Source: Candidatus Phocaeicola excrementigallinarum
GTDB lineage: Bacteria > Bacteroidota > Bacteroidia > Bacteroidales > Bacteroidaceae
Reading direction: 5' to 3'
Length of the DNA stretch: 43,631 nucleotides
Assembly: GCA_019120125.1 (NCBI GenBank)
Contig: DWVR01000012.1
Coordinates: forward strand, 1 to 43,631
Position 1 is the first letter of the stretch. Each line of letters begins with the position of its first letter. The position numbers were made by a program, and so were the translations under genes. The notes below the pieces were generated by a model that made no database searches, was not told where the DNA came from, and saw only the letters and a program-made list of their open reading frames with translations. Below are positions 8,437-16,916 of this stretch, in pieces.

Positions 8437-9267
8437 ATGAAGCGGTTTTTGGTGATATTATGGTGTGCTTTTTGCGCAATAGGGTCTGTATGCCTTCGTG
8501 CGCAGTCGTATAATGAGATAGTGGAGAAGGCGATGGACTTCGTGAAGAAGGACAGTCTGGTGCAGGCAGACAGCCTTTTCCGGAAGGCGTTGAAGATAGA
8601 CCCTAACAACGCGCGGAACGGGCTGCTTTTCTCCAATCTTGGGACTGTACAGAAAAGGTTGGGAAAACGCGATGAGGCGGTAGAGTCGTACACAATGGCG
8701 TTGAACATATTGCCCTATTCTACGGCTATCTTGCTGAATAGGGCTGCCTTGTATCTTGACGGGAACCGTCTGGATGATGCGTACCTTGATTATTGTAATG
8801 TGATTGACTTGCTTCCGGAAAATGTGGAGGCACGTCTGTTCCGGGCATATATCTATATGCAACGGCGTCAGTATCAGGAAGCGCGGATTGACTATAATGT
8901 GGTGATTGGAAAAGATGCCGGAAATATGACGGCCCAGTTGGGGATGGTGATGCTTGACCAGAGAGAAGGGCGTTACATTTCGGCCATCGACCGTTTGAAC
9001 CTGTTGATTCAGAATAATCCCGGCGATGTGTCCTTGTTGAAGATGCGTGCCAATCTGGAATACGAGCGGGAGCATTTCGATGTGGCTCTTCTTGATCTGG
9101 AAAAGGCTGCGCGGCTGCAACCGGGCGATGCGGAAATTTACGTTATGCAAGGTGATATCTATCTGAAGCAGCAGCATAAGGGGAAAGCCAGGTCGGCTTT
9201 CGAACGGGCTTTACAGGCAGGTATGTCGAGGGCTGAGCTTCATGAACGCCTGGAAGAATGCAGATGA
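8437..9267 (+). CDS. Secreted tetratricopeptide repeat (TPR) protein
   Basis: A 276-residue protein of unknown cellular role. Residues 1-22 form a signal peptide (MKRF, a hydrophobic stretch, then a likely cut after LRAQ), so it is exported to the periplasm or outer surface. The rest is almost wholly TPR: at least six helical-hairpin repeats from about residue 25 to 270, with the typical spacing of Gly/Ala, Tyr and Pro (for example ADSLFRKALKIDPNN and AVESYTMALNILPYS). Such repeats act as protein-binding scaffolds; no catalytic domain is visible. It begins 190 bases after leuB behind the operon terminator, and the next plus-strand gene has its own promoter, so it is probably transcribed alone. 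Confidence 0.8.
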   Translation: MKRFLVILWCAFCAIGSVCLRAQSYNEIVEKAMDFVKKDSLVQADSLFRKALKIDPNNARNGLLFSNLGTVQKRLGKRDEAVESYTMALNILPYSTAILLNRAALYLDGNRLDDAYLDYCNVIDLLPENVEARLFRAYIYMQRRQYQEARIDYNVVIGKDAGNMTAQLGMVMLDQREGRYISAIDRLNLLIQNNPGDVSLLKMRANLEYEREHFDVALLDLEKAARLQPGDAEIYVMQGDIYLKQQHKGKARSAFERALQAGMSRAELHERLEECR

Positions 9268-9312
9268 CATGCTTGTGATTCCTTGGAAATGTCCTGAAAA
9301 ATGTCCTGGGAA

Positions 9313-9346
9313 TTTGTGTTTTTTAATTTTGTTTTTACTATCTTTG
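9313..9346 (+). promoter_or_regulatory. Bacteroides-type promoter
   Basis: TTTG at 9313-9316 and TATCTTTG at 9339-9346, 22 bases apart, lie 23 bases upstream of the next start codon. The spacing is slightly longer than the usual 19-20. Confidence 0.6.
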
Positions 9347-9368
9347 CTTCATAACAAGATGAGTGGGC

Positions 9369-10502
9369 ATGAGGTTACGGATTATTGTTAAATTGGCTGT
9401 GGTGCTTTCCGTTATATTGTTTTGTATCGGAATCGGTTTCTATGGCTTTGCCAGGCTCAGTGAGACAAGTGACTATGAGAGTGCCGACTTGTTGGATTTT
9501 GTGCCGGGAGACTCTTATGGATTGTTTGAGGCGGATAATATCGACTATTTCATGCACGGATTCTCTGAGATGGCTTATGCTTCCCAGCTGGACACGTTGC
9601 AGAGGACGGATCTGGTGGCGGATGTGTTGAGTGACTTGAACCGGTATTCTTTTACCGCGGACCATGGTCTCAGTACCCAGATGAACCATTTGCTTCTCAG
9701 TTTCCATTCTCCCGACAGGCCTGGGGTGGTCGCTTATTTTCATGGAGGAAAAGAGGTGAAGAGGCAGCTTGTGGAGGCCATAAGAGACAAATATCATGTG
9801 AGTTTTGTTCCTAAGAAAGAGACCTATCGGGGAGAGAAAATAGAGGTCTATCCGATTTCTCCGGCTAAATACCTTTCCATATTCAGTAAGTCGGGTGTGC
9901 TGGTTGTCAGTTATCAGAAACGTCTGGTTGAAGAAGTGATTGATGCGGAAAAGGATGGGACTTCATTGCGGAAGAATGCGGTCTTTTCTTCTTTACATCA
10001 ATCGAAGTCGGTCAATCACATGTCGATTTACGGGCGTACGGCTTCCTTGCCGTTTCTGGCCGATGGCAGTCTGGACTATTGGAGTGAGTTCGACGTGCAT
10101 CTGAACAGTGAGGTGTTTTATTTGAGCGGTGCGATGTATGCTCCTGATTCTTGTATGCGGTCGGTTGTGCGGCGTTTGGAGAACATAGAGACGGTTTCTG
10201 TAAAAGACAGCCTGTTGATTCTGTCAGGCCCTTCCAAGGTGGATTCGTGCATTTCACGTGTGATCGCTTCGCCGTTCCATTCCTTGTTTGACGAGTGTAC
10301 GGCCAATCTTTCCCGGGACGCTTCTTACATTATGGTGGCCGATATGGACATGTTGGTTCGCGATTCCAAGAAATACACTCCTTATTTGCCGGCATTTGTG
10401 TCCCGTCATCCGGACCTTTTCAGACCGTTCATTTTATCTGTCCAGATTACACGGATGAAGAACCGGCTTTCCCATATCTTTGTGTTTACATATAAAGAGT
10501 GA
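9369..10502 (+). CDS. Membrane-anchored protein of unknown function
   Basis: The 377-residue product has one N-terminal membrane segment (about residues 7-28) preceded by basic residues, so the body should sit on the outer side of the inner membrane. It has neither a lipobox nor an obvious signal cleavage site. The body is a mixed alpha/beta soluble domain starting with a DLLDFVPGDSYGLFEADN segment, which resembles large Bacteroidales proteins of unknown function. I recognise no catalytic motif. The ATG at 9369 is chosen over the in-frame GTG at 9363. The stop touches the end of the convergent MFS gene with no gap, so the two transcripts probably overlap. Confidence 0.75.
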   Translation: MRLRIIVKLAVVLSVILFCIGIGFYGFARLSETSDYESADLLDFVPGDSYGLFEADNIDYFMHGFSEMAYASQLDTLQRTDLVADVLSDLNRYSFTADHGLSTQMNHLLLSFHSPDRPGVVAYFHGGKEVKRQLVEAIRDKYHVSFVPKKETYRGEKIEVYPISPAKYLSIFSKSGVLVVSYQKRLVEEVIDAEKDGTSLRKNAVFSSLHQSKSVNHMSIYGRTASLPFLADGSLDYWSEFDVHLNSEVFYLSGAMYAPDSCMRSVVRRLENIETVSVKDSLLILSGPSKVDSCISRVIASPFHSLFDECTANLSRDASYIMVADMDMLVRDSKKYTPYLPAFVSRHPDLFRPFILSVQITRMKNRLSHIFVFTYKE

Positions 10503-11702
10503 TTATCTGAGTCTGTTCTTTTCAAAGTGGGGGCCTGCCTTGAAATGAAAGTAACCTATTGAGATTACAGTCAGTATGGCACCGCACAGATAGGCCATTC
10601 TGAAAGTGGAGATTTCTGCGATATATCCTCCGGCAAGCATTCCGATTCCAAGGCCTACATCCCACGATGTCAGATAGGTGCTTGTGGCTGTTCCACGCTG
10701 GCTGTTGGGGGCTAGATTGACAAATAATGTGTTGTAGGCTGGGAACATGGTGCCGAAACCTATTCCTAGCAGCAGTGATATCAGGAAGAACAAGATGGCG
10801 GTGAATGTCATGTCCCATTCCGCAAGCCATCCGCAGGCGGTCAACAGAAAGTAGCAGATACTTACCAGATATAATCCGGCAGTTATTACTTCAGTGATCA
10901 TTCCCTTGTCCACAAGCTTTCCGCTGAACAGCCGGCTGATAGCCATGCCCACAGCCATGAGAGTGAAGAAAAAACCGGTTTCCGCGGTAATGCCTATCTG
11001 CCGGGCATACATGGCCACGTAGTTGGTGGTCATACCATAGGGGATGGAAAGCAGCAGCAGACTGAATCCGGCCGGAATTCCTTTTAGCAGGATGAAACGG
11101 TCGAGTGATACCGGCGCACGCTTTACGGGGGCTTTGTAGGGTGTTCTCACCATACAGGCGGCAAGGAATCCGAGAACGCACGATCCCAGGGCGTACGAGA
11201 AAATGATGGTATAAGATGCTCCTCCACTATGCAGGAACAGTCCGAACATAGGGCCGATGGACATGGCAATGTTGTTGGCCAGTCCATAATATCCTAGTCC
11301 TTCTCCGCGTCGTGAGGAAGGCATGATGTCGATTACCACTGTATTTCCACCTACTGTCACCATTCCGAATGAGATGCCATGTATTACACGGAAGATGATG
11401 AAGATGGTCAACAGTCCGGCCATCATGTAACCGGCGAAAATAAGTGTGAATACGAAGTAAGCCAGTAAATAGAGGGGTTTGCGGGAAAAAGTGTCGAGCA
11501 GATAACCGGAGAATGGTCTTATGCATAGGGAGGATACCGTGTAGCAGGATAATACGATGCCGATGGTAGAATTGGAGGCGTGAAAGATTTCCGACAGGTA
11601 GAACGGGAGAACCGGTACCAGCAACCAGAATCCGAAATAAAGCAGGAAGTTGGCTGCCAGAATAAAGCAATAGCTTGGAGTGACAAGTCTATCTTTTCTC
11701 AT
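10503..11702 (-). CDS. MFS transporter
   Basis: A 399-residue major facilitator with about 12 membrane helices. The loop after helix 2 carries the family motif as RPFSGYLLDTFSRKPLY. Further motifs are the helix-4 region RVIHGISFGM and the helix-5 region GYYGLANNIAMSIGP near residue 140, which resembles drug/sugar efflux carriers (antiporter motif C-like). The C-terminal half begins after the MVRTPYKAPVKRAPVS loop. The substrate is not predictable; an efflux role is a guess. The start is set at the ATG at 11702. The longer reading from a TTG at 11729 adds nine residues that run into an upstream stem-loop. The gene follows pheS on the same strand, separated by 125 bp that hold a large hairpin. 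Confidence 0.85.
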   Translation of the reverse strand: MRKDRLVTPSYCFILAANFLLYFGFWLLVPVLPFYLSEIFHASNSTIGIVLSCYTVSSLCIRPFSGYLLDTFSRKPLYLLAYFVFTLIFAGYMMAGLLTIFIIFRVIHGISFGMVTVGGNTVVIDIMPSSRRGEGLGYYGLANNIAMSIGPMFGLFLHSGGASYTIIFSYALGSCVLGFLAACMVRTPYKAPVKRAPVSLDRFILLKGIPAGFSLLLLSIPYGMTTNYVAMYARQIGITAETGFFFTLMAVGMAISRLFSGKLVDKGMITEVITAGLYLVSICYFLLTACGWLAEWDMTFTAILFFLISLLLGIGFGTMFPAYNTLFVNLAPNSQRGTATSTYLTSWDVGLGIGMLAGGYIAEISTFRMAYLCGAILTVISIGYFHFKAGPHFEKNRLR

Positions 11703-11720
11703 GGATGAAGATATTTGATT

Positions 11721-11789
11721 CCACCTCAAAGGCCACGGGGCACACGAGACCAGATATGCTTTTCATGGGCCGGGTGGCCTTTGAAGTGG
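11721..11789 (-). other. Long stem-loop in the leader of the MFS gene
   Basis: CCACCTCAAAGGCCAC (11721-11736) and GTGGCCTTTGAAGTGG (11774-11789) form a 16-bp stem with a single mismatch around a 37-base loop. In the minus-strand transcript it would sit 18 bases before the MFS start codon. It has no T-tract on the minus side, so it is not a simple terminator for pheS. It may be a leader RNA, a processing site between pheS and the MFS gene, or a protein-binding inverted repeat. Function is unknown. Confidence 0.55.
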
Positions 11790-11827
11790 GGTTCATTCAC
11801 TCACATTGTTATGATGGAAACGCCCTT

Positions 11828-12862
11828 TTAGTTGGCCGATTCAAACTCTTCGAGGAAACGAGTGTCGTTCTCGGAGAACATGCGCAGGTCCTTCACCTTA
11901 TATTTCAGGTTAGTGATGCGTTCCACTCCCAGACCGAAGGCGTATCCTGAATAGACCTTGCTGTCGATTCCGCAGGCATCCAGTACGGCAGGGTCCACCA
12001 TTCCGCAGCCCAGAATCTCCACCCATCCGGTATATTTGCAGAACGGGCATCCTTTTCCGCCGCAGATGTCGCAGCTGATATCCATTTCCGCGCTTGGTTC
12101 CGTAAATGGGAAATAGGATGGGCGCAGGCGGATTTTTGTTTCGGGCCCGAACATTTCCTGAGCGAATTGCAGGAGTACCTGCTTCAAGTCGGTGAAGGAA
12201 ACATTCTTGTCCACATACAGTCCTTCAATCTGATGGAAGAAGCAGTGTGCGCGGTAGCTGATAGCCTCGTTGCGGTACACACGTCCCGGGCAGATGACGC
12301 GGATGGGCGGTTGTGTCTTTTCCATGACACGTGCCTGTACGCTGCTGGTATGTGTGCGGAGAATGATGTTCTTGGTCACATCTTCGGCATTCGACTCCAC
12401 GAAGAAGGTATCCTGCATGTCGCGTGCCGGATGGTCGGCCGCGAAGTTCAGTTTTGTGAACACGTGCAGGTCGTCTTCCACTTCCGGACCTTCCGCGATG
12501 GTGAATCCCATCCGTCCGAATATGTCGATGATTTCGTTTCTCACAATCGAGAGAGGATGTCTTGTTCCTAGTTCGATGGGATAGGCCGTACGGGTCAGGT
12601 CGATGCCTTCCGTGTTGTTGTCCTGATTGTCGAATCTTTCTTTCAGGGCGGCTATTTTTTCTTGTGCCCGGTTCTTCAGTTCGTTCAGTCTCATACCCAC
12701 TTCTTTCTTCTGGTCGGCAGGTACATTGCGGAAATCCGCCATCAGCGCATTGATGGCGCCCTTCTTGCTCAGGTATTTGATGCGGAGGGCTTCCAGTTCT
12801 TCCGCATTGCCGGCGCTCATGCCTTCCACTTCCTGAAGCAGTTCTTCTATTTTTGCTAACAT
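11828..12862 (-). CDS. pheS: Phenylalanine--tRNA ligase, alpha subunit
   Basis: PheS is the catalytic subunit of the class II synthetase that charges tRNA-Phe; PheT is not in this window. The 344-residue product begins with an antiparallel coiled coil (residues 1-90) that contacts tRNA. The catalytic core then shows motif 1 (HPLSIVRNEIIDIFGRMGF near 105), motif 2 (VICPGRVYRNEAISYRAHCFFHQIEGL near 190-215) and motif 3 (GYAFGLGVERI near 315). A CDICGGKGCPFCKYTGW insert near 265-282 has four Cys in a zinc-knuckle pattern, as in many non-enteric PheS proteins. A promoter -7 box lies 30 bases before the start. The untranslated leader is too short for attenuation. Confidence 0.96.
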   Translation of the reverse strand: MLAKIEELLQEVEGMSAGNAEELEALRIKYLSKKGAINALMADFRNVPADQKKEVGMRLNELKNRAQEKIAALKERFDNQDNNTEGIDLTRTAYPIELGTRHPLSIVRNEIIDIFGRMGFTIAEGPEVEDDLHVFTKLNFAADHPARDMQDTFFVESNAEDVTKNIILRTHTSSVQARVMEKTQPPIRVICPGRVYRNEAISYRAHCFFHQIEGLYVDKNVSFTDLKQVLLQFAQEMFGPETKIRLRPSYFPFTEPSAEMDISCDICGGKGCPFCKYTGWVEILGCGMVDPAVLDACGIDSKVYSGYAFGLGVERITNLKYKVKDLRMFSENDTRFLEEFESAN

Positions 12863-12891
12863 ATCTCTTTCTGTTATTATTTTGCTGACTG

Positions 12892-12899
12892 CAAAGGTA
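12892..12899 (-). promoter_or_regulatory. Promoter -7 element of pheS
   Basis: On the minus strand TACCTTTG (consensus TAnnTTTG) reads from 12899 to 12892. This puts the transcript start near 12885, about 23 bases before pheS. No clear TTTG box is seen at -33. Confidence 0.55.
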
Positions 12900-12951
12900 G
12901 TAATAAAAAAGAAAAGTCCTATTTTATTTTACAACGAAACGAAAAAAAAGG

Positions 12952-12959
12952 TAATTTTG
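12952..12959 (+). promoter_or_regulatory. Promoter -7 element of the lipoprotein-murB genes
   Basis: TAATTTTG at 12952-12959 fits TAnnTTTG and lies 23 bases before the ATG at 12983. It is divergent from the pheS promoter, with the two -7 boxes 52 bases apart. The upstream region is A-rich without a clean TTTG box. Confidence 0.5.
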
Positions 12960-12982
12960 CAGACGATATTTGAGTATAGTAA

Positions 12983-13840
12983 ATGAAAGCATTGATTTTC
13001 GGGTGTTGTCTGATGATATTGATGGCATCCTGTCAAGGGGGGAGGAAAAAGGCAGATCCCTTCGAGACTTTGACAGAGCAGATTGATTCCTTGACGGCGG
13101 TGTCCGATTCCGTGGCTGACACGCTTGTGGTAGTGGAGGAAGTGGTGCCGGCATCAGCTGATGAGAGTTTTGCCGACTTCTTCTATAACTTCGCCTCGGA
13201 ACCGGAGTTCCAAAAATCCCGTGTCGTTTTTCCTTTCTCATTCTACAAGGGAGAACAGGTGAGGCGGGTCCAGCGTAAGGACTGGAAGTATGACCCGCTG
13301 TTCAGCCGTGAGCCGGCGTATACCGTGCTGTTCGATTCTGAGGAGGATATGGAGATGGAAAAGGATACGAGCTTGCGGAGTGTGCAGGTGGACTGGATTT
13401 ATCTGAACGAGGAAAAGATCAAGCGGTATTATTTTGAACGGAAAGGACTCTCCTGGTATCTTGAGGCGGTCAATGTCGAGAAATTGGTTCATGAGGATGA
13501 CGGGAAAGAGGATTTTCTGGACTTTTACAAGAGATTCTCGTGTGATTCGGTGTTCCAGAGTGAACGCTTGTCCGATCCTTTGGCTTTCGTGACGGCCGAT
13601 CCGGAGGATGAGTTCCAGATACTGGAGACTACGCTCGATGAGGGCCAGTGGTTCGCGTTCCGTCCGCCCATGATGAAGGAGCGGTTGACGAATGTGCATT
13701 ACGGGCAGCCGGAGAAAAAGGATTCCGACCGCAAGATCATGGAGTTCAAAGGCTTTGGCAACGGCTTCAGCAACACGCTGTATTTTGTCCGTAGGCATGG
13801 CCTTTGGCGTCTGGTGAAATTTGAGGATTTAAGCGATTAG
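12983..13840 (+). CDS. Lipoprotein with a DUF4348-like domain
   Basis: The 285-residue product starts with a lipoprotein signal peptide. The lipobox MASC puts the lipidated Cys at residue 17, so it is anchored in the outer or inner membrane facing the periplasm or surface. A short acidic, low-complexity linker (about 25-60) follows. Then comes a globular domain of about 220 residues, beginning DESFADFFYNFASEPEFQKSRVVFPF, which matches my memory of the Bacteroidetes-only DUF4348 family. It has no catalytic motif I can name. It lies 3 bases upstream of murB, so the two are cotranscribed, which hints at a cell-envelope role. The DUF name is from memory. Confidence 0.75.
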   Translation: MKALIFGCCLMILMASCQGGRKKADPFETLTEQIDSLTAVSDSVADTLVVVEEVVPASADESFADFFYNFASEPEFQKSRVVFPFSFYKGEQVRRVQRKDWKYDPLFSREPAYTVLFDSEEDMEMEKDTSLRSVQVDWIYLNEEKIKRYYFERKGLSWYLEAVNVEKLVHEDDGKEDFLDFYKRFSCDSVFQSERLSDPLAFVTADPEDEFQILETTLDEGQWFAFRPPMMKERLTNVHYGQPEKKDSDRKIMEFKGFGNGFSNTLYFVRRHGLWRLVKFEDLSD

Positions 13841-13843
13841 ACT

Positions 13844-14857
13844 ATGACTGAATATACGGACTATTCTTTGCTTCCGCACAACACATTCAGGTTGGATGTG
13901 AAAGCGGCCCGTTTTATGGAGTATTCTTCGGAAGAAGAACTGACGGCTTTCTTGGCGTCGGGTGGTTTGACTTCTCCCTATCTGCATATCGGGGGAGGGA
14001 GCAATCTGTTGTTCCTTTCTGATTATCCGGGACTGGTGCTTCACTCTTCCGTCAAGGGTGTGGAGACGGTGGCGGAGACAGATGAGCGGGTTGAGCTTCG
14101 TGTGGGTTCCGGAGTGGTATGGGACGATTTTGTGGCCTATACGGTGGAGAAGGGGTTCTATGGAGCCGAGAACCTGTCGCTGATTCCGGGTGAGGTGGGG
14201 GCCTCTGCAGTACAGAATATCGGTGCTTACGGGGTGGAAGTGAAGGATCTGGTTGTCTCGGTGGATGCGGTGGAGGCCGCTACGGGGAAAAAACGCCGTT
14301 TCACCCGTGAGGAGTGCCGTTACGCCTATCGTGACAGCATTTTCAAGAAAGAGCTGAAAGGGCGGTATTTCGTGACGTATGTCACTTATCGTTTAAGCAA
14401 ACTCCCTGTGTTCCATTTGGATTACGGCAATGTGCGTGCTGAGCTGGAAAAGGACGGAATGGAACCGACCTTGGCCAATGTACGTCGGGTGATTGCCGCG
14501 ATTCGCAGTAACAAGCTGCCCGATCCGAAGGTGACGGGAAATGCGGGCAGTTTTTTCATGAACCCTGTGGTATCGCAAGAACAGTTTGACAGATTGCAGA
14601 CGGAATATTCTGAGATGCCGTCCTATCGGCTCGACGGAAACCGGGTGAAGATTCCGGCTGGCTGGCTCATAGAGCGTTGCGGATGGAAAGGCAAGGCGCT
14701 GGGACCGGCGGCGGTGCACGACCGCCAGGCTTTGGTGCTGGTCAACCGGGGAGGGGCTACAGGCCGGGATGTGCTCCGGCTGGCCGATGAGGTGGCCCGG
14801 TCTGTAAAGGAAAGATTCGGGATAGAGATTTCTCCGGAAGTTAACTTGATAGGATAA
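13844..14857 (+). CDS. murB: UDP-N-acetylmuramate dehydrogenase
   Basis: MurB is a cytoplasmic FAD enzyme that reduces UDP-GlcNAc-enolpyruvate to UDP-MurNAc for peptidoglycan. The 337-residue length is that of type I (E. coli-like) enzymes. The FAD-binding part contains [11 protein letters not shown] near residue 45 and [22 protein letters not shown] near 112-130. The YAYRDSIFK segment carries the active-site Tyr/Arg pair typical of type [13 protein letters not shown] near 230 carries the proton-donating Ser, and the C-terminal SPEVNLIG supplies the catalytic Glu. It sits between the lipoprotein gene and a metallo-hydrolase gene, with gaps of 3 and 23 bases, in one transcription unit. Confidence 0.95.
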   Translation: MTEYTDYSLLPHNTFRLDVKAARFMEYSSEEELTAFLASGGLTSPYLHIGGGSNLLFLSDYPGLVLHSSVKGVETVAETDERVELRVGSGVVWDDFVAYTVEKGFYGAENLSLIPGEVGASAVQNIGAYGVEVKDLVVSVDAVEAATGKKRRFTREECRYAYRDSIFKKELKGRYFVTYVTYRLSKLPVFHLDYGNVRAELEKDGMEPTLANVRRVIAAIRSNKLPDPKVTGNAGSFFMNPVVSQEQFDRLQTEYSEMPSYRLDGNRVKIPAGWLIERCGWKGKALGPAAVHDRQALVLVNRGGATGRDVLRLADEVARSVKERFGIEISPEVNLIG

Positions 14858-14880
14858 GAAAATCGGATAAGTCAGACAAC

Positions 14881-15669
14881 ATGGATATGAAAGTCACGAT
14901 ATTGGGAAGCGGTACTTCCACGGGGGTGCCTCAAGTGGGATGTACTTGCGCTGTGTGCGGAAGCGAGGATCCGAAGGACAACCGTCTGCGCTGCTCCGGA
15001 ATGGTAGAGGCGGATGGGGTGCGCATTCTGATAGACTGTGGTCCGGATTTCCGTCAGCAGATGCTCCGTATGGACGATTACCGTCCGATTGACGGAGTAT
15101 TGATTACTCATGAGCATTACGACCATGTGGGTGGGCTTGATGACCTTCGTCCATTCTGTCGTTTCCGTGACATTCCGGTCTATGCCGAGAAAGACACCGC
15201 CGAACGTCTGAAAAGGCGCATGCCATATTGTTTCGCGGAACATCTGTATCCGGGTGTTCCCCACATCCCGATGGAGGTGATAACGGAAGGTATACCTTTT
15301 AAGGTAAGCAACATGCGGGGAGCTTCAGTGGAAGTGATTCCTTTTCGCGTGATGCATGGTCCGTTGCCCATCGTAGGCTATCGCATCGGCGGTATGGCGT
15401 GGATTACGGATATGCTGACCTTGCCCGACTCGTCGTACGCGTACCTTCAGAATCTGGATTGTCTGGTGATGAACGCTCTCCGCATCGAGCCGCACTGGAC
15501 TCACCAGTCGCTTTCCGAAGCTTTGGCGCAGGTGGGCCGCATCAAGGCAAGGCGGACTTTCTTTGTCCACATGAGCCATCAGATAGGCTTGCATTCGGAA
15601 GTGGAAAAGACATTGCCGGAGAATGTGCATCTTGCTTACGACGGGATGGAGATATTGTGCGGGATGTAA
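14881..15669 (+). CDS. MBL-fold metallo-hydrolase (PhnP/RNase Z-like)
   Basis: A 262-residue cytoplasmic metallo-beta-lactamase-fold hydrolase. The N-terminus ILGSGTSTGVPQVGCTC and the metal site THEHYDHVGGLDDLRP (His77, His79, Asp81, His82) are the pattern of the PhnP/YcbX-like branch, whose known members cleave phosphodiesters such as cyclic ribose phosphates. MHGPLPIVGYRI near 160 carries the next metal-binding His, and ITDM near 180 the bridging Asp. FVHMSHQIGLH near 230 carries the last His. The Cys cluster at the N-terminus (CTCAVCGSED) also occurs in PhnP, where it holds a structural zinc. It follows murB by 23 bases. The true substrate is unknown. Confidence 0.85.
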   Translation: MDMKVTILGSGTSTGVPQVGCTCAVCGSEDPKDNRLRCSGMVEADGVRILIDCGPDFRQQMLRMDDYRPIDGVLITHEHYDHVGGLDDLRPFCRFRDIPVYAEKDTAERLKRRMPYCFAEHLYPGVPHIPMEVITEGIPFKVSNMRGASVEVIPFRVMHGPLPIVGYRIGGMAWITDMLTLPDSSYAYLQNLDCLVMNALRIEPHWTHQSLSEALAQVGRIKARRTFFVHMSHQIGLHSEVEKTLPENVHLAYDGMEILCGM

Positions 15670-15730
15670 GTAAAGCTGTTCTGTTTGACTTCCGGAGGGG
15701 AGTATTCCCATGTTTCGGAAGCGATATCTC

Positions 15731-15871
15731 TTATTTTCTTTTCAGGCATTCTATGTCCTTTCCCTTTGTCACACCATTCTCATTATATGCGTCAATTGAA
15801 AAATAATATTCAGTATCGGCATTCAGTCCGGTCAGCTCCAAGTATGTACTATCTGCTGTTTGGTTTGTCAT
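15731..15871 (-). pseudogene. C-terminal fragment with a fibronectin type III-like end
   Basis: On the minus strand a reading frame ending at TAA (15731-15733) gives a segment of about 46 residues with STYLELTGLNADTEYYFSID followed by AYNENGVTKG. The LTGL..DTEYYF.I.A pattern is typical of the last strands of fibronectin type III-like domains at the C-terminus of secreted Bacteroides glycoside hydrolases. Nothing recognisable precedes it: the frame runs straight into a fragment of another gene in the opposite orientation near 15868-15884. It is best read as a leftover from a deletion or rearrangement. The parent family is not certain. Confidence 0.5.
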
Positions 15872-16210
15872 AAAGTGATTTATATGCCTATTGTGAATCT
15901 TGACCAGCCCGGTGCCGAGGATTTTATAGACGGTTATAAAGGTTTGCGTCCTGTAGCGATGGAATGTTGTCTTGCGGAGGTGACTCCTGATGTGTTGCGT
16001 CTGCTGAAAAAAGTGAAAGGGAGCGGAATCAAGATCTGGTTGAATTCATTCTGGCCTTCCTTGAATGCCGGACACGATGATGACCGGGCTGTGGAGTTGG
16101 AACAGGAGGATGAGGCTTGGGGATAGTTGCTTGAACAGGGAGCCTCGTTGATTCAGACAGACCGCCCCGCCTTGTTGTTGGATTATTTGAATACTCAGGG
16201 AAGGCGGTGA
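15872..16210 (+). pseudogene. Glycerophosphodiester phosphodiesterase C-terminal remnant
   Basis: The frame from about 15872 encodes YMPIVNLDQPGAEDFIDG at its start, then KIWLNSFWPSLNAGHDDDRA. This is the end of a GDPD-type TIM barrel as seen in Bacteroides glycerophosphodiester phosphodiesterases. An in-frame TAG at 16124-16126 interrupts it where family members have Trp (GWLLEQG), as expected from a single TGG-to-TAG change. The same frame then continues with LLEQGASLIQTDRP and ends at TGA 16208-16210. The N-terminal catalytic half is missing. An ATG at 15884 could allow a short peptide, but the catalytic His/Glu residues are absent, so it is almost certainly non-functional. Confidence 0.7.
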
Positions 16211-16265
16211 AAGAATGTGCCCTGATACAGATGTAAAGGATGTCTGTTCAGGGCTGTATCGCGGT

Positions 16266-16913
16266 TTATTTATGTATGGCTTTTAGCGACTCCTTGCAGA
16301 TTCCGTTCAGTCCGCATTCGTGGCATTTGGGATTGCGTGCCGTACACACGTAGCGTCCGTGCAGGATCAGCCAATGGTGGGCGGTAGGGATGATTTCTTC
16401 AGGGAAGTATTTTGTCAGGTATTTCTCGGTGGCCAGCGGAGTGGTACAGCTCGTGGGCACGAGACCGATGCGGTGGCTCACGCGGAACACGTGGGTGTCG
16501 ACCGCCATGGCCGCCTTGTGGAACACCACGCTCTGGATGACGTTCGCCGTCTTGCGTCCCACTCCGGGCAGCTTCACCAGTTCCTCCAGTGTGTCGGGCA
16601 CCTGGCTTTGGAAGTCCTTCACCAGCATTTTGGCCATCCCTACCAGATGCTTGGCCTTGTTGTTCGGGTAGCTTACACTTTTTATGTACTCAAACACTAC
16701 TTCGGGTGTGGTGGCAGCCAACGCTTCCGGCGTGGGGAAATCGTGAAACAGCGGAGGGGTGATCATGTTTACCCGTTTGTCGGTGCATTGCGCACTCAGG
16801 ATGACGGCGATGAGCAGTTGGAACGGGTCATCGTAATGCAATTCCGTTTCGGCCACAGGCATGGCTGTCTGGAAATATTCAGTCACTTTCTGATAGAGTT
16901 CTTTCTTTCTCAT
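16266..16913 (-). CDS. nth: Endonuclease III
   Basis: Nth is a bifunctional DNA glycosylase/AP lyase that removes oxidised pyrimidines in base excision repair. The product has 215 residues, the usual length. It shows the helix-hairpin-helix LPGVGRKTANV near residue 115, with the catalytic Lys, and the catalytic Asp in MAVDTHVFRVSHRIGL near 138. The C-terminal [4Fe-4S] cluster has the exact C-X6-C-X2-C-X5-C spacing (Cys190, 197, 200, 206). It starts 3 bases after the end of corA on the same strand, so the two are probably cotranscribed. Confidence 0.95.
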   Translation of the reverse strand: MRKKELYQKVTEYFQTAMPVAETELHYDDPFQLLIAVILSAQCTDKRVNMITPPLFHDFPTPEALAATTPEVVFEYIKSVSYPNNKAKHLVGMAKMLVKDFQSQVPDTLEELVKLPGVGRKTANVIQSVVFHKAAMAVDTHVFRVSHRIGLVPTSCTTPLATEKYLTKYFPEEIIPTAHHWLILHGRYVCTARNPKCHECGLNGICKESLKAIHK

Positions 16914-16916
16914 ATC

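Noticed and set aside
12863..12899. Possible Phe attenuator upstream of pheS
   Set aside because: The promoter leaves only about 23 untranslated bases; there is no room for a leader peptide and no terminator.
16219..16254. Hairpin GCCCTG..CAGGGC near the end of nth
   Set aside because: The stem has a bulge and neither strand has a T-tract, so a terminator call was not supported.
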